From contig CM065814.1 in the NCBI GenBank assembly GCA_033398695.1, forward strand, positions 105,712,501 through 105,776,500: 64,000 nucleotides of DNA, written 5' to 3'. The notes below the pieces were generated by a model, which saw nothing but the letters and a program-made list of their open reading frames with translations, did not search any database and was not told the origin of the DNA. Below are positions 1-10,072 of the stretch, piece by piece (the first letter of the stretch is position 1; each line of letters begins with the position of its first letter). This DNA is from Orobanche coerulescens. Taxonomy: Eukaryota; Streptophyta; Magnoliopsida; Lamiales; Orobanchaceae. Made by a program: the position numbers and the translations under genes.

Positions 1-383
1 TCATCTTCTTTTGGTGCAATCCAGTTCTCCTAAGACTAAGAAAAGAAGAGGAAGCGTACTTTCGTATACGGCTGCACGCACGGACCTATCTCTTTCTTTT
101 TTAGAATGCATTTCTTCGTCATGGTAGAACCCTAGAAGGTTTAGATAATACGGAACTTCGCTAACCGGAGGAAAACAAAATAGACTCTTGCTTAAACTTA
201 AACAAGGGAATAGCATGGATCTGCGCCTCTTGACTACAAAGCAGCTGTCGCTCGTGCATGGGCAGATAGCGTTGGGAAATCGTAATCCGCACCTTGAACA
301 GAACGATGAAGTTAGCCTAGATTCGGTCTCTCTTCCCTTTTGTCTGCTATTCCTACGCCTTCCTGCCTTTACTTTTATGCTTG
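1..383. other. Unassigned sequence left of the MITE
   Basis: No gene is recognised. The text is of even base composition with purine-rich stretches and open frames that carry no family motif. The same kind of sequence resumes at 936 and runs to about 1200. Its style resembles plant mitochondrial intergenic DNA, which often lands in the nucleus, but that is an impression only and no mitochondrial gene is visible. Confidence 0.2.
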
Positions 384-391
384 CCTGGGGG

Positions 392-927
392 TAGGGGTGT
401 TCAAAAATATCCAATATCCGATATCCGATCCGAAATATCCGGAAATCCGAAGTTCTGGATATCCGAAAATTTGGATATCCGAAAATTCGGAGATCCGAAG
501 TTCGGATATCCGGAACTTCGGATTCGGATATCGGATAGTACTTTTCAGAAAAATCGGATATTAGGATATCCGAAATATCCAAAAAATCCTAAATTTTTTA
601 TTTTTTTATATTTTAAATAATAGAAGGTATTCGAATATTCGGATATCCGATATCCATATCCAAATTTTTTTCGGATGTTCGGATATCCGATATCCAAATC
701 CGAATTTTTTTTTCCGAATATAAGGATATCCGAATAAAATTCATATTTTTTCCGGATATTCGGATATCCGATATCCGTATCCGAAATTTTGGATATCCGA
801 AATTTCGGATCCGGATATCTGAAATTTCGGATCCGGATATCGGATATCAAAATCTAATATCCGAACTTTCGGATATCCGAAATTTCGGATATCCGAAAGT
901 CCGAATATCCGGTTTTGAACACCCCTA
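392..927. mobile_element. hAT-like MITE made of GGATATCC words
   Basis: A 536-bp element with 15-bp perfect terminal inverted repeats: TAGGGGTGTTCAAAA at 392-406 and its reverse complement at 913-927. It is flanked by a perfect 8-bp target duplication CCTGGGGG at 384-391 and 928-935. An 8-bp duplication and TAGGG-type ends are typical of the hAT superfamily. There is no transposase. The interior is almost entirely tandem, mostly self-complementary words built from GGATATCCGAA, so the whole element can fold on itself at many registers. Open frames through it are translations of the repeat and are not genes. Confidence 0.85.
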
Positions 928-1810
928 CCTGGGGGTAGACAGACAGCAAGAAAGAAGGATTGATAATCAAAGAATAGAAGAAAGGTGCATCTCTAGCCAA
1001 AGACCGACATTCCAGCTCTTCCCTGCTCACTCTTATCGGTGCTTCCTTCTGATATAGATATTTCGATTATAGGATGAATTTCATTATTCTTTCACCCTCA
1101 GCCCTTAACGGGGAACTTCATCAGTTGCCTTGAAGCAGCGTCAAAGTTAAGTGGTCAGAATCTTTCTTTCCTATCTGTTAGCAGTTTAGGACGATCGACA
1201 AACATGATCTCAAATAAATCGTGCCACTAATGCGTCAAATCGATAATCGACGAACAACGATATCAATTCACATAAAGGAAAGACTTGATTTAATTACCGC
1301 AAGAGCAAGCAAAGCGATACCATCAGGAAAAACAAATCAAAACAAATTAATCAGATGCAAGATGAGTAAGCAGATCTGAAGCTACCATCAGGAATGAATG
1401 ATCAACTTGGATGTAAAGAGGCATCAAACAAGAAAATAATTACCATTTAACGAGAATTGGAAGAAAAAGCTCAAGTACGTCACATTACTTACCAAACAAA
1501 GCTAGAATGTATAACAAGAGGAACAGAAAGTATCAATAAATTTCTGGCACCTGTTCAATGAAATTTAACACTTTCGATAATTTTGCACTTCTTTTATCCT
1601 GTTTTTCCAGCAGTAATTTATAGCAAAAAAAATGGTAGAAGCAAAGCAAATATGTTCTGAAATAATGTGCACAGTATAAATATACTTGGTGTCGTCTGAA
1701 ATTCACAACTGCAAAGGCCTCTTTGATCATTAAAAAAGCAATGACCAAGTTACAAGACGCAGCAAAAATTAAGTGTAAAAAAACAATCCTGCATTGCCAA
1801 GCTGCTTATA

Positions 1811-2002
1811 GAAATAAAACATCCATCATAATTACTTGCATGGAATCATAACAACTTTCATAACCAGAAAATACAAAAGGCACCCTCAACTATGATTAAT
1901 CTCAAAGAAATAAAACATCCATCATAATTACTTGCATGGAATCATAACAGCTTTCATAACCAGAAAATACAAAAGGCACCCTCAACTATGATTAATCTCA
2001 AA
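1811..2002. repeat. Two-copy tandem duplication, 96-bp unit
   Basis: Copy 1 spans 1811-1906 and copy 2 spans 1907-2002. They differ at a single position (AACAACTTTC versus AACAGCTTTC). There is no sign that the unit is coding. The near identity indicates a recent duplication. Confidence 0.9.
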
Positions 2003-2084
2003 GATACCTGATCCTTTACAAATTTATTTGCAATTACTGGAGCTAAATTAATCTTACTAACAATGGCATGTGTCATAGGGCTGG

Positions 2085-2215
2085 GACTTTCGGTTATTGA
2101 ATAAAAAAATTCGTACCCATTATCCGAACCGAATTAAAATTTTCGGGTACGGTTCCTCAGCTTTTTTTGCATTACCCGAAAATAACCGAACCGAAATTCT
2201 GTCAGGTATTTTTTT
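2085..2215. mobile_element. MITE-like fragment with TCGGTTA / ACCGAA words
   Basis: It starts GGGCTGGGACTTTCGG and consists of inverted words such as TTCGGTTA, ACCGAA and TTTCGGGTA with AT spacers. This is the style of hAT-like MITEs with simple self-complementary interiors, like the element at 392-927. I could not pair terminal inverted repeats or a target duplication, so it is probably truncated. Confidence 0.35.
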
Positions 2216-2599
2216 CGGTTCTTCGGTTATTTCCAACAAATGACAATATAGTATATACTATATACATTTTGAAGTTCCAAACTTCAAATCACCAACACCA
2301 ATTGTTCAACAACAATAGCATCACAGTAACAACAATAACATCACAATTCACAACAATAGTATCACAACAATAAGGGTAAAAACACTGCTCCACATTGTAG
2401 AAGAGTTTTATCACACTCTAGTTTTTTTAGGACACATAGACTCATATTTCTCTTGCTTACTACTAAGATGCTAAAAACACATATAGTTCTCATTTATTTT
2501 ATGCATGGCAAACTATGGTGCCCTTAACTGGCACAATAACCATTCTGGAAGAAACAGAATATCAAATTAAAGCTTCACAAGACATCAAGAAATAAATAC

Positions 2600-2820
2600 C
2601 TTATATACTCGAAATTGCTTAAGCCCGTCTTTATCTTGGATGGATATAACAAGTTTTGACCTTTCAGGAGGAGGATTTGATATCTGTTTGGTAGCACGTT
2701 CCGGAGTATGTTGTAATGAAGTATTGAGATTTTTTTATTACAGATTCCTGTTGTAGGTTTTTTCTTACAAATTCCTCACAAGCCGACTCAGTGAAAGATG
2801 CCAACTCTTGTCTTTTTAAC
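2600..2820 (-). pseudogene. Exon of a Rad60/SUMO-like-domain (ubiquitin-like) protein gene, with a frame break
   Basis: A 221-nt exon with good borders: acceptor TTATTAG just right of 2820 and donor AAG/GTATTT at 2600/2599. The first half reads LKRQELASFTESACEEF and onward. The second half reads PPERSKLVISIQDKDGLKQ followed by FRVYK. A strand of the form K-(L/I)-V-(I/L)-x-I-x-DKDG-x-x-Q resembles the start of the SUMO-like domain of plant Rad60/NIP45-type proteins, which act in SUMO-dependent genome maintenance. The two halves are in different frames. The shift falls at a run of seven A residues (minus strand, 2730-2736), where one A fewer would make the exon open throughout. It may be a pseudogene or a homopolymer error. 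The downstream part of the domain was not found. Confidence 0.5.
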
Positions 2821-3158
2821 CTAATAAGGAGGGATTTACAAAGGGGTCAGTGATGCGGAAGTTGTAACAACAAAACTTCATCAAAAAACATATCCCAACA
2901 TATTAGTGGATCAGATACCTAGCAAGTATCACATATGTTGCATCACATCAACACATGTGTCGAGCACTAAGAATCCTAGCAAGTAATCACTAATTAAAGT
3001 CTTGCATACAAAGTTTGCTATGCAGTTCGATAACAAAGTTTGTTCATTATTTTTTTATAGCACCATTGTGCCAATGAACACATTGTGATATACGAACAGA
3101 AAACACAATACAATAACACTGTCTGCATATTTGTTTTTGCATGACACAGTTATTTGTG
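2821..3158. other. Intron-like sequence, nothing else recognised
   Basis: AT-rich sequence between the exon at 2600-2820 and the target duplication of LTR element A. No coding, RNA or repeat signal is seen. It is probably the intron into which element A inserted. Confidence 0.4.
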
Positions 3159-4457
3159 ATTACTGTAACACCCTCAAGATATTCGAGGTATATTACAGCG
3201 CCGTGAATCCCTATATGGGACCCACCAGGCTGAATAGCATCATACTCATCGACTCACATAAACGACAGAACAATACCATGTCATAAAGATGCAAAACAGA
3301 ATAATCCACCCGGTTCAACCGGTCAATATAACATCATCATCCAACACAACATAATAAGCAACAATACAATCCGAACGAACAAGAACCCTTAAGTACTTGA
3401 GTACAACTATTAGTTCAAAAACCACAGAAGATGAAAAGGTAAAAGACACTAAAACGTCACTCGTGCACAATCATCACGCACGGCCATCATCCGTGTATTG
3501 GTCCAGTGCCCGCTCGTCTCGAAGAACGACTGAAATTCATAAAAGCGAATTTCCCCAAAGCGGGTCCCGGAGGGTTAGCAATTACGCTAGTACAAGTAAC
3601 CGGATGAACAACTTACATCTTACACATATAGTATATACATGCAATCGAGAAAACATAGTTCCAAAACACTCATTTCCGAAATGCCAATATCAAATCACAT
3701 CGTAAAAAATGCACCACAATTAACCATGGATCCACCCCTCCGTGAACCCCTACCGAGACCCGTCGGATCTAACCCGTAGTGGTTAAAAGCAAGCTCGCGG
3801 ATCCACCCCTCGTGGACCCCTACCGAGACCCCGTCGGATCTAACCCGTAGTGAGCATACACACACACACAAGTCTCATGCAATACTACTACGTTAAGATT
3901 GTAAGTTCATAAGGATACTTGCCTCGATTAATGACGGTGACACGAGCGGAGCGGAAGAATCAAGCACGGCCGTGAGGAACCGACGAATGAACCTAACGAT
4001 TCGAATAACACAATCACAACCACTCCTAAGCGATTAAGGAAATGGAATACACCCGAAACCGCCTACGATTCATGTATATTCATACAAAAATAACAACGAG
4101 GCGGACCACAACCAAACCCTCTCGATTTCGCAAAACCATGAAAATATACCATGAATCCGTAGGAAAACTAATTATATCAACAAGATTAATCATATTCATC
4201 ATGAATCCACCAACAAAAGCGGAGCGAATGGAAGGAAAACCCAAAACCCCAAATTATCCAAAAGTAGTGTTCTAAGAGTTTTAGCGTGGTTTAGGTCTAT
4301 AGATTCGTGTTGATGTTGATTTAATACTCCTAGAAATCAAGAAGGATGATGGATGAGATGATTGGAGGAAGAAATCGCCAAGAGAACGCCTCGGATTCTC
4401 CTTCGCCGCGGAGAGAGGAAGAAATGAGATTTTGTGTTTATCTCGGTCAACTCCTGG

Positions 4458-4466
4458 TTTATATAG
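4458..4466 (-). promoter_or_regulatory. TATA box of LTR-A (left)
   Basis: CTATATAAA on the minus strand, followed in element orientation by a C/T-rich leader (TCTTCCTCTCTCCGCGG), as expected for a plant LTR promoter. The palindrome array lies directly upstream. Confidence 0.65.
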
Positions 4467-4474
4467 CCGGAGTG

Positions 4475-5002
4475 TTAGCGCACGCTAAAACCTCAAGGTT
4501 AGCGTGCGCTAACGGGATAAGATTCCAAACCTTACCGTTAGCGTCCCGATCCGGTGGCTGGTAATTTAGCCGTTAGCGTACGCTACTCGAAACGTAGCGT
4601 GCGCTAATGACCTCTCGGTAGCGCGCGCTATCGACCAATAGCGTGCGCTACCTGAACATCAGCCGAGTCCAGTAGCCAAATGCCCAAAACTCACCTGACC
4701 CGTTAGCGTGCGCTACCATACAAGCGTAGCGTGCGCTAACTAGCATCTGATTGAGTTCAGTAGTAAACGCCCGATCTTGGACAGTCACACTAGCGCGCTA
4801 CTGAACAACTTAACGTGCGCTAGTCTCCTGACATTAGCGTGCGCTAGACAAGATAGCGTGCGCTAATCCGATAGTCCAGAGGGCTGGGAGCTGAACTGCC
4901 ACTCCCAGGGCTAAATCGTTAGCGTGCGCTATGAAGTAAACGTAGCGTGCGCTACAAGGGGACTTCTAGCGTGCGCTATGCGGAAAAATTAGCGTGCGCT
5001 AG
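4475..5002. repeat. Array of about 17 TTAGCGTGCGCTAA palindromes in LTR-A (left)
   Basis: About 17 exact or near copies of the palindromic word (T)TAGCGTGCGCTA(A), variable at the central bases (GTGC, GCGC, GTAC, GCAC) and irregularly spaced at 10-70 bp. In element orientation the array ends 8 bp upstream of the TATA box at 4458-4466. Spacers are unrelated to each other, so this is not a simple tandem repeat. Confidence 0.93.
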
Positions 5003-5247
5003 ATACGGAATATAAACGGTCTACAACACCAGAATACGGACGAAACATCAGACGGAACACCTCACAACGCATCATAGCATAGAATGAATCCACGGCAACC
5101 CCGAAACGGCGGTTCCGCACAACAATTACGAGAATCAGATCAATAGATGACGGAAGAGTTACACTGAAAGATACACGAGGGTCACTACAATCGAGAAATA
5201 CACCGAAAATAAAAATACAAGGGAAAGAAAAAAATGCGGATATTACA

Positions 5248-5266
5248 TTCTACCCCTCTAAAAATA
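5248..5266 (-). other. Polypurine tract of element A
   Basis: On the minus strand the sequence AGAGGGGTAGAA abuts the first base of the 3' LTR (TGTAATATCC). This is the expected place and composition for second-strand priming in an LTR retrotransposon. Confidence 0.8.
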
Positions 5267-5282
5267 AGTTTCGTCCCGAAAC

Positions 5283-6720
5283 TTAAGAAACAAACAACTC
5301 GGGGTACCTAGCACGCATGCTATCCTCGGTTTCCCAAGTTGCCTCCTCGACACCGTGTCTCGACCACTGCACCTTGACCAAAGGTATGGTCTTATGCCTC
5401 AATCGTTTCTCACGATGCTCCAAAATCTTCAAAGGGCGCTCTTCAAAAGTAACATCCTCGGCGACATCAATCTCACCATAGTCGATGATGTGACTAGGAT
5501 CCGGGACATATTTCCTCAACTGGGAAACATGAAAAACGCTATGAACATGACTCAAGGCCGGAGGTAACGCCAAACGGTATGCCAACCCACCTACTCGCTC
5601 GAGGATCTCAAAGGGGCCGATAAATCTCGGACTCAACTTCCCTTTCTTCCCGAAACGAAAAGCTCCCTTCGTCGGCGACACCTTTAGCAAAACGTGGTCT
5701 CCCACCTCGAATTCCAAAGGTCGACGACGGACGTCGGCATACGACTGTCGACTCGGCGATCAACATCCGTTCCTGAATTACTTCTATCTTCCGCCTCGTC
5801 TCTAAAACGACATCCGGCTCGGTCCCGACCAAATCGGACGCCTCATTCCAACAAATAGGTGATCGACATCGCCGCCCATAAAGTGCCTCATACGGTGCCA
5901 TCCGAATCGACGCGTGCCAACTGTTGTTGTACGTGAATTTGATCAATGGCAAATGCTCCTCCCATCTCTACTCAATCGAGAGCACAAGCACGCAACAAAT
6001 CCTCGAATGTCTGGATAGTGCGTTCCGACTGTCCATCTGACTGGGGATGAAAAGAGGTACTCAAATGTAAACGGGTACCCAATGCCTTATGCACCGCCTT
6101 CCAGAAGTGCGATACAAAACGGCCGTCACGATACGAAACAATAGACTTGAGTCTGTGAAGTCTCTCACAATCTGCGCGTTAAACACACGAGCTAACTTCT
6201 CCGGGCCCCAAGTATCCTTGATGCCCGAAAATGTGCCGACTTGGTCGGGCGATCAACAATCACCCATACCATATTCATGCCCGACCTCGATCTCGGCAAA
6301 CTCGTAACGAAATCCATCGATATATCTTCCCATTTCCATTAGGAGCGAAGTGATCGCAATAACCCGGTCGGTCGATGCTCGATCTTGACCTCGACAAGTC
6401 AAACATCTCGCTACAAGCGTGCGACCTCATCCTTCATATCATTCCACGGAAATTTCTTCTCGAGTCCTTGTACATCTTACTCGAACCGGGATGAACGGAA
6501 TAAGGTGTAGCATGGGCCTCCGTAAGATACTCTGCCTCAACTCTGAGTCGTTCGGCACACAAAGCCGACTACGAAATCTCAAAATACCATCCTCGTGAAT
6601 CACAAACCCAGGAGACTTTCCCTTAAGAGCGTTCTCTCGGATTTGAGTAATCATCGGATTCCCGATTGCTTGACTTAATTTCATCGATCGAGGCAGCGAA
6701 ATCTCTAAAGCACGAAGTTG
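5283..6720 (-). pseudogene. Element A integrase with chromodomain-like C-terminus (broken)
   Basis: The C-terminal part (5283-5717) is open for 144 codons. It holds the GDHVLLKVSP motif of the integrase tail, the GPFEILERVG segment, and a chromodomain-like end containing VQWSRHGVEEATWE, which in chromoviruses targets integration to heterochromatin. Upstream, 5608-5952 holds the typical FTYNNSWHASIRMAPYEALY segment. The catalytic core (about 5950-6500) can be followed through MDFVT, the DGRF region and SFHPQSDGQSERT, but the frame changes several times. It lies last in pol, next to the polypurine tract, as usual for Ty3/gypsy. Confidence 0.85.
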
Positions 6721-6829
6721 CCCGATGGCTCGAGCAACAAAACTTCAACATCTAACTCGATCAAAGCCCGCCGAAGCTCGGTGAGGCGTAAGGATCTCAA
6801 GCATTCGCAACGCAACCGGTTTAGACTCA

Positions 6830-7300
6830 AGGCGTCGGCCACGGCGTTCGCCTTGCCGGATGATAAAGGATTTCGAGGTCATAATCCTTAATCAACTCTA
6901 GCCACCTCCTCTGCCTCATATTCAACTCTCGAGTAAATATGTATTTCGAATTTTATGATCGGTAAAAATCGACATGCGAGCCGAAAAGATAGTGACGCCA
7001 AATCTTTAGCGCAAAAGCAGCCGCTAACTCCAAATCATGAGTAGGGTAGTTAAGCTCAAATGCGGCCTCAAGCGCCTCGATGCATAAGCAATGGTCTTGC
7101 CGTCTTTGCATCAATACGCACCCAAGACCACGACTCGAAGCATCACTATAAAGCGGCAAAACCCTCGTTGCCAAATGACAACGCCAAAGCGGGGCTGAAG
7201 TCAAACGCTTCTTGATTCCTCAAAACTCGGCGCCTCTCGTCATTCCGACGAACTTCTCGGACTTACGGAGCAAGCTGCGTAAGTGGCGGAGCGATTTCGA
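6830..7300 (-). pseudogene. Element A RNase H (broken)
   Basis: Minus-strand similarity to the Ty3-type RNase H that degrades the RNA of the RNA/DNA hybrid. Visible motifs are [15 protein letters not shown] (catalytic Asp region), [12 protein letters not shown] (catalytic Glu) and [12 protein letters not shown], followed by the linker LNMRQRRWLELIKDYDLE and an ADALS motif. The frame breaks around the ADALS linker and again upstream, where the usual A-Y-A-S-R motif is garbled close to CAG/CTG-like positions. Confidence 0.8.
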
Positions 7301-7499
7301 AACCCTCGGCGAACCTACGGTAGTAGCGGCTAAACCCAAGAAACTACGGAGCTCCTTCACATTCTTGGCGTTGCCTAATCCAACACCGCCTCAATCTTAC
7401 GCGGATCCACACGAACCCCCTCGGTGAAATCACGTGACCTAAAAACATCACTTCCTTGACCCGAACACACATTTCGAGAACTTAGCAAAGAGTTGCTCC

Positions 7500-8339
7500 G
7501 TCCTCAAAATGTCTAATACTACCCGCAAATGATGGGCATGCTCTTCCTCATTCCTCGAATAAATAAGAATATAAATCGATAAAGGCAATGACGCACTTAT
7601 CCAAATACTCGATAAAAACTTTGTTCATCAACTGCATGAACACCGCCGGCGCATTAGTTAACCCGAAAGGCATGACTACGAACTCATAATGTCCGTACCT
7701 CGTCCGAAAGGCTGTTTTCGGCACATCGGACTCTCTCACCCGGAGCTGATAGTACCCCGATTTCAAATCAATTTTCGAGAATACCGCAGCTCCCTGCAAC
7801 TGATCGAACAAGTCATCAATTCTCGGCAAAGGTTACTTGTTCTTGATGGTCACTTTGTTTAGTTCGCGATAGTCGATACACAAACGTAGTGAACCATCCT
7901 TCTTCCGCACAAACAGGACCGGTGCGCCCCAAGGCGAGACACTCGGTCGAACATAACCCGACTCAAGAAGCTCACTCAACTGCTTCTTCAACTCTGCCAT
8001 CTCTGAAGGTGCCATGCGATACGGCGCCTTCGAAATCGGAGCCGCGCCCGGCTCTAACTCTATAGCAAACTCAACCTCACGATCCGGTGGCAATCCCGGT
8101 AACTCGTCAGGAAATACATCAGGAAACTCATTAATGACTGGAATCGACGAAAGCTCGACTCCACCATCCTCCGCCTTCAAGGCATAGCACCAATAACCAG
8201 TACACCCCTTTCGCAGGAGACTCATCGCCTTCAAGGCATTAATGATGAATTTCTGATTTCCCCTCCTTCGCCCTGCGAAGGAGTGCTCGGTGCCATCCTC
8301 GGCTAACATGGTGATGATCCTCGTGCGGTAGTTCATGAT
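7500..8339 (-). pseudogene. Element A reverse transcriptase (broken at the catalytic site)
   Basis: The N-terminal half reads [21 protein letters not shown] motifs, [20 protein letters not shown] and [18 protein letters not shown] stop follows at 7833-7835 where a tyrosine codon is usual. Then come [29 protein letters not shown] and [17 protein letters not shown]. The F-I-D-D catalytic motif is damaged: after FID the second Asp is gone and the frame shifts (about 7570-7600), after which SKCVFG-type sequence resumes in another frame. The enzyme cannot be active as written. Confidence 0.85.
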
Positions 8340-8740
8340 TGCGCCATGCCGCTCGATCCAATCATCCCCGAGAATCAAATCCTCACCCTCAATATCCACA
8401 ACAATAAGGTTAGAGGGCCAAGTCCTCTCACAAATAAGTACGAGCAGTCTCGAACCTCCCGATCACCAACGATCCTATCACCGCTAGGAAGCTTAACGAT
8501 GAAGGGTTCACAAGGCATCAAGCAGTCGAGACTCAAAGCGGCGTACACAATCGAAGATATGAGCGAATGCGTAGCACCGGATCGAAAAGCACAGCAGCGG
8601 GATGAGAAAGAATATAAACGGTACTGTCGCCACGGTAGCCTGGATCATCGGCTTTCCGCATCTCATAGATACGCGGGTGGGGTGAGCCGACATGGAAGCT
8701 CCCCCTTAGAGGGCTGACCCGACCTCTCCCGACTAGCACT
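8340..8740 (-). pseudogene. Element A aspartic protease (frameshifted)
   Basis: Retropepsin-like segment on the minus strand. The active-site stretch equivalent to D-S-G-A-T-H-S is recognisable at 8560-8584 but split between two frames by a missing base. The downstream segment reads [20 protein letters not shown] and runs in frame into the reverse transcriptase, matching the usual end of Ty3/gypsy protease (I-L-G-M-D-W-L). It would cleave the gag-pol polyprotein. Confidence 0.7.
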
Positions 8741-8879
8741 CGGCGGAGATTGAGAGCAAATGATCCACTGATTCACACTTGGTTCCCTAAGCTGGAATGG
8801 AAGTCAGGGCACCCACAATTCTCTCCCTCTTAGCACGAAAGCCGCCTTGTGGCCGGTTGGCCACACGATTACATATCAA

Positions 8880-9837
8880 CAAAGGACTCGGGCAATTACG
8901 ACCGATGTGGCACAGGCGCCTGATTAAAACACTTCACCTCTCGAGAAGGGGCAGCGGCCTGTGGGAAACCCGATGATCGAGTGGGCCACCACCATGGAAA
9001 AGTTAGCGGTGAAATTTCTGCTGGCCCCCACCTTTGTGGCCCGAAAAATTCCGCGGACTTACGCTTCTTACTCTCGCGGGCCGCCTCACTCGTCGTCACG
9101 GACATATCGTAAGCAAGGGCCCTGCTCTGGTACTCTTTCAAGGTAGTGCATACGAGCCCCGACATATAGTCCTGAATCGACGACTTCATTAAATGCGGAG
9201 AAATGGAAATTTTGTCGCTCTCCTCGACAACTTGGGTCTTCACATAACCCAACTCCTTGTTAAAATCAGCAATAGCACGAGATACGGGAATATCCAGCGG
9301 TTGAGCGTCATAAAAGCATGTACCGAGCACATGCGGCCGGCCACGGGCAATATTCGGTCTCCATCAATTCTCGAAACTCGGCCACGAAGCGGCATGATCT
9401 TTGGGCCCAACGGCCTCCCACCGATCGTAGCGTCCCTGTGAGAAAGTATTGGGCAATAGGGACTCTCGTTCCTCGGGACGATTAGTGGCAACGAAGACCT
9501 TAGATATCTCCTTGATCCACCCTTCCCGGCCAATCGGGTCTGAAGCTCCCAGCGAGGAGGATGCATCTTGATGACATATTGGAGCCAACGGTCCGCTCGC
9601 CCGATTAGCGTGGGCACGATCCGGGTTACGAACACTTTGAGCTATTGCCGCCATTTGGTTCACCATTTGTTGCATAACGGCCGCAATACCGAGATCAGCA
9701 CGCTCCCGAGAAGAAGCATGGCTATGACGGTCGCCGATCGCCGGCCTCGAAGATCGTGGCGTGGCCGCCCCACCGGCCGCCCACGTCCCGGCCGCGTCCA
9801 CGACCACGACGCGACCACGACCTCTTCCGGCATCCAT
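8880..9837 (-). pseudogene. Element A gag (broken)
   Basis: The N-terminal part starts MDAGRGRGR at 9837. It continues into a retrotransposon gag segment with REGWIKEISKVFVATNRPEE and an RYDRWEAV-type motif. The C-terminal part (9330-8896) has ISPHLMKSSIQDYM and LKEYQSRALAYD. A CCHC zinc knuckle is expected near 8890-8945; its pieces (KCF and CHIGRNC) lie in different frames with a gap between them. Gag would form the virus-like particle. At least two frame changes and the damaged knuckle make it inactive. Confidence 0.75.
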
Positions 9838-10055
9838 CTGGAGTTAAATAAGTAGCAAAAGCCATACGAGGATCGGTCAAGAAAAGAACAATTACAAGTC
9901 GAGAATCAAGTGTACGATACAAGGAATTAATGAAGCAGAGGAAGGAAAACTTACGGACCGGTAAATCTGGAATCATGGCAGCGTGACGATGATGTGCAAA
10001 ACAAAACACCACAAGACCCAATAAACCGACAAGCCTAGGTATCCATAAACCTAGA

Positions 10056-10067
10056 GCTCTGATACCA
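10056..10067 (-). other. Primer binding site of element A (iMet tRNA)
   Basis: On the minus strand TGGTATCAGAGC, complementary to the 3' end of plant initiator methionine tRNA, lies five bases inside the end of the 5' LTR. It fixes the orientation of the element as minus. Confidence 0.9.
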
Positions 10068-10072
10068 TTTTC

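Larger units (their letters stand above)
936..2599. other. Low-copy AT-rich sequence, probably intron or 3' flank of the minus-strand gene fragment
   Basis: No convincing exon is seen. It lies downstream, in minus orientation, of the exon at 2600-2820, so missing 3' exons would be expected here or further left. I could not find the rest of the ubiquitin-like fold. It contains a 96-bp tandem duplication (1811-2002) and a MITE-like fragment (2085-2215). Confidence 0.3.
3164..5247 (-). repeat. LTR-A, left copy (3' LTR of element A)
   Basis: On the plus strand it runs from TGTAACACCC to ATATTACA, so in element orientation it starts TGTAATATCC and ends GGGTGTTACA. It holds, in element orientation, the palindrome array, the TATA box and a C/T-rich leader. 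Near 3728 and 3801 a roughly 70-bp segment rich in CCCCTACCGAGACC is duplicated in tandem. It aligns with 10073-12169 along its whole length with scattered small differences. Confidence 0.92.

Noticed and set aside
1..582. 193-codon minus-strand frame and several plus-strand frames over 340-620
   Set aside because: Half of it translates the GGATATCC repeat of the MITE (IRISDFRIF-type peptides).
3838..3870. CACACACACA run as a notable microsatellite
   Set aside because: Very short and present in both LTR-A copies; ordinary.
4475..5002. CRISPR-like array (short palindromic repeats with unique spacers)
   Set aside because: Repeats are 12-14 bp, spacing is irregular, they lie inside plant LTRs in many copies, and no cas genes exist in the window.
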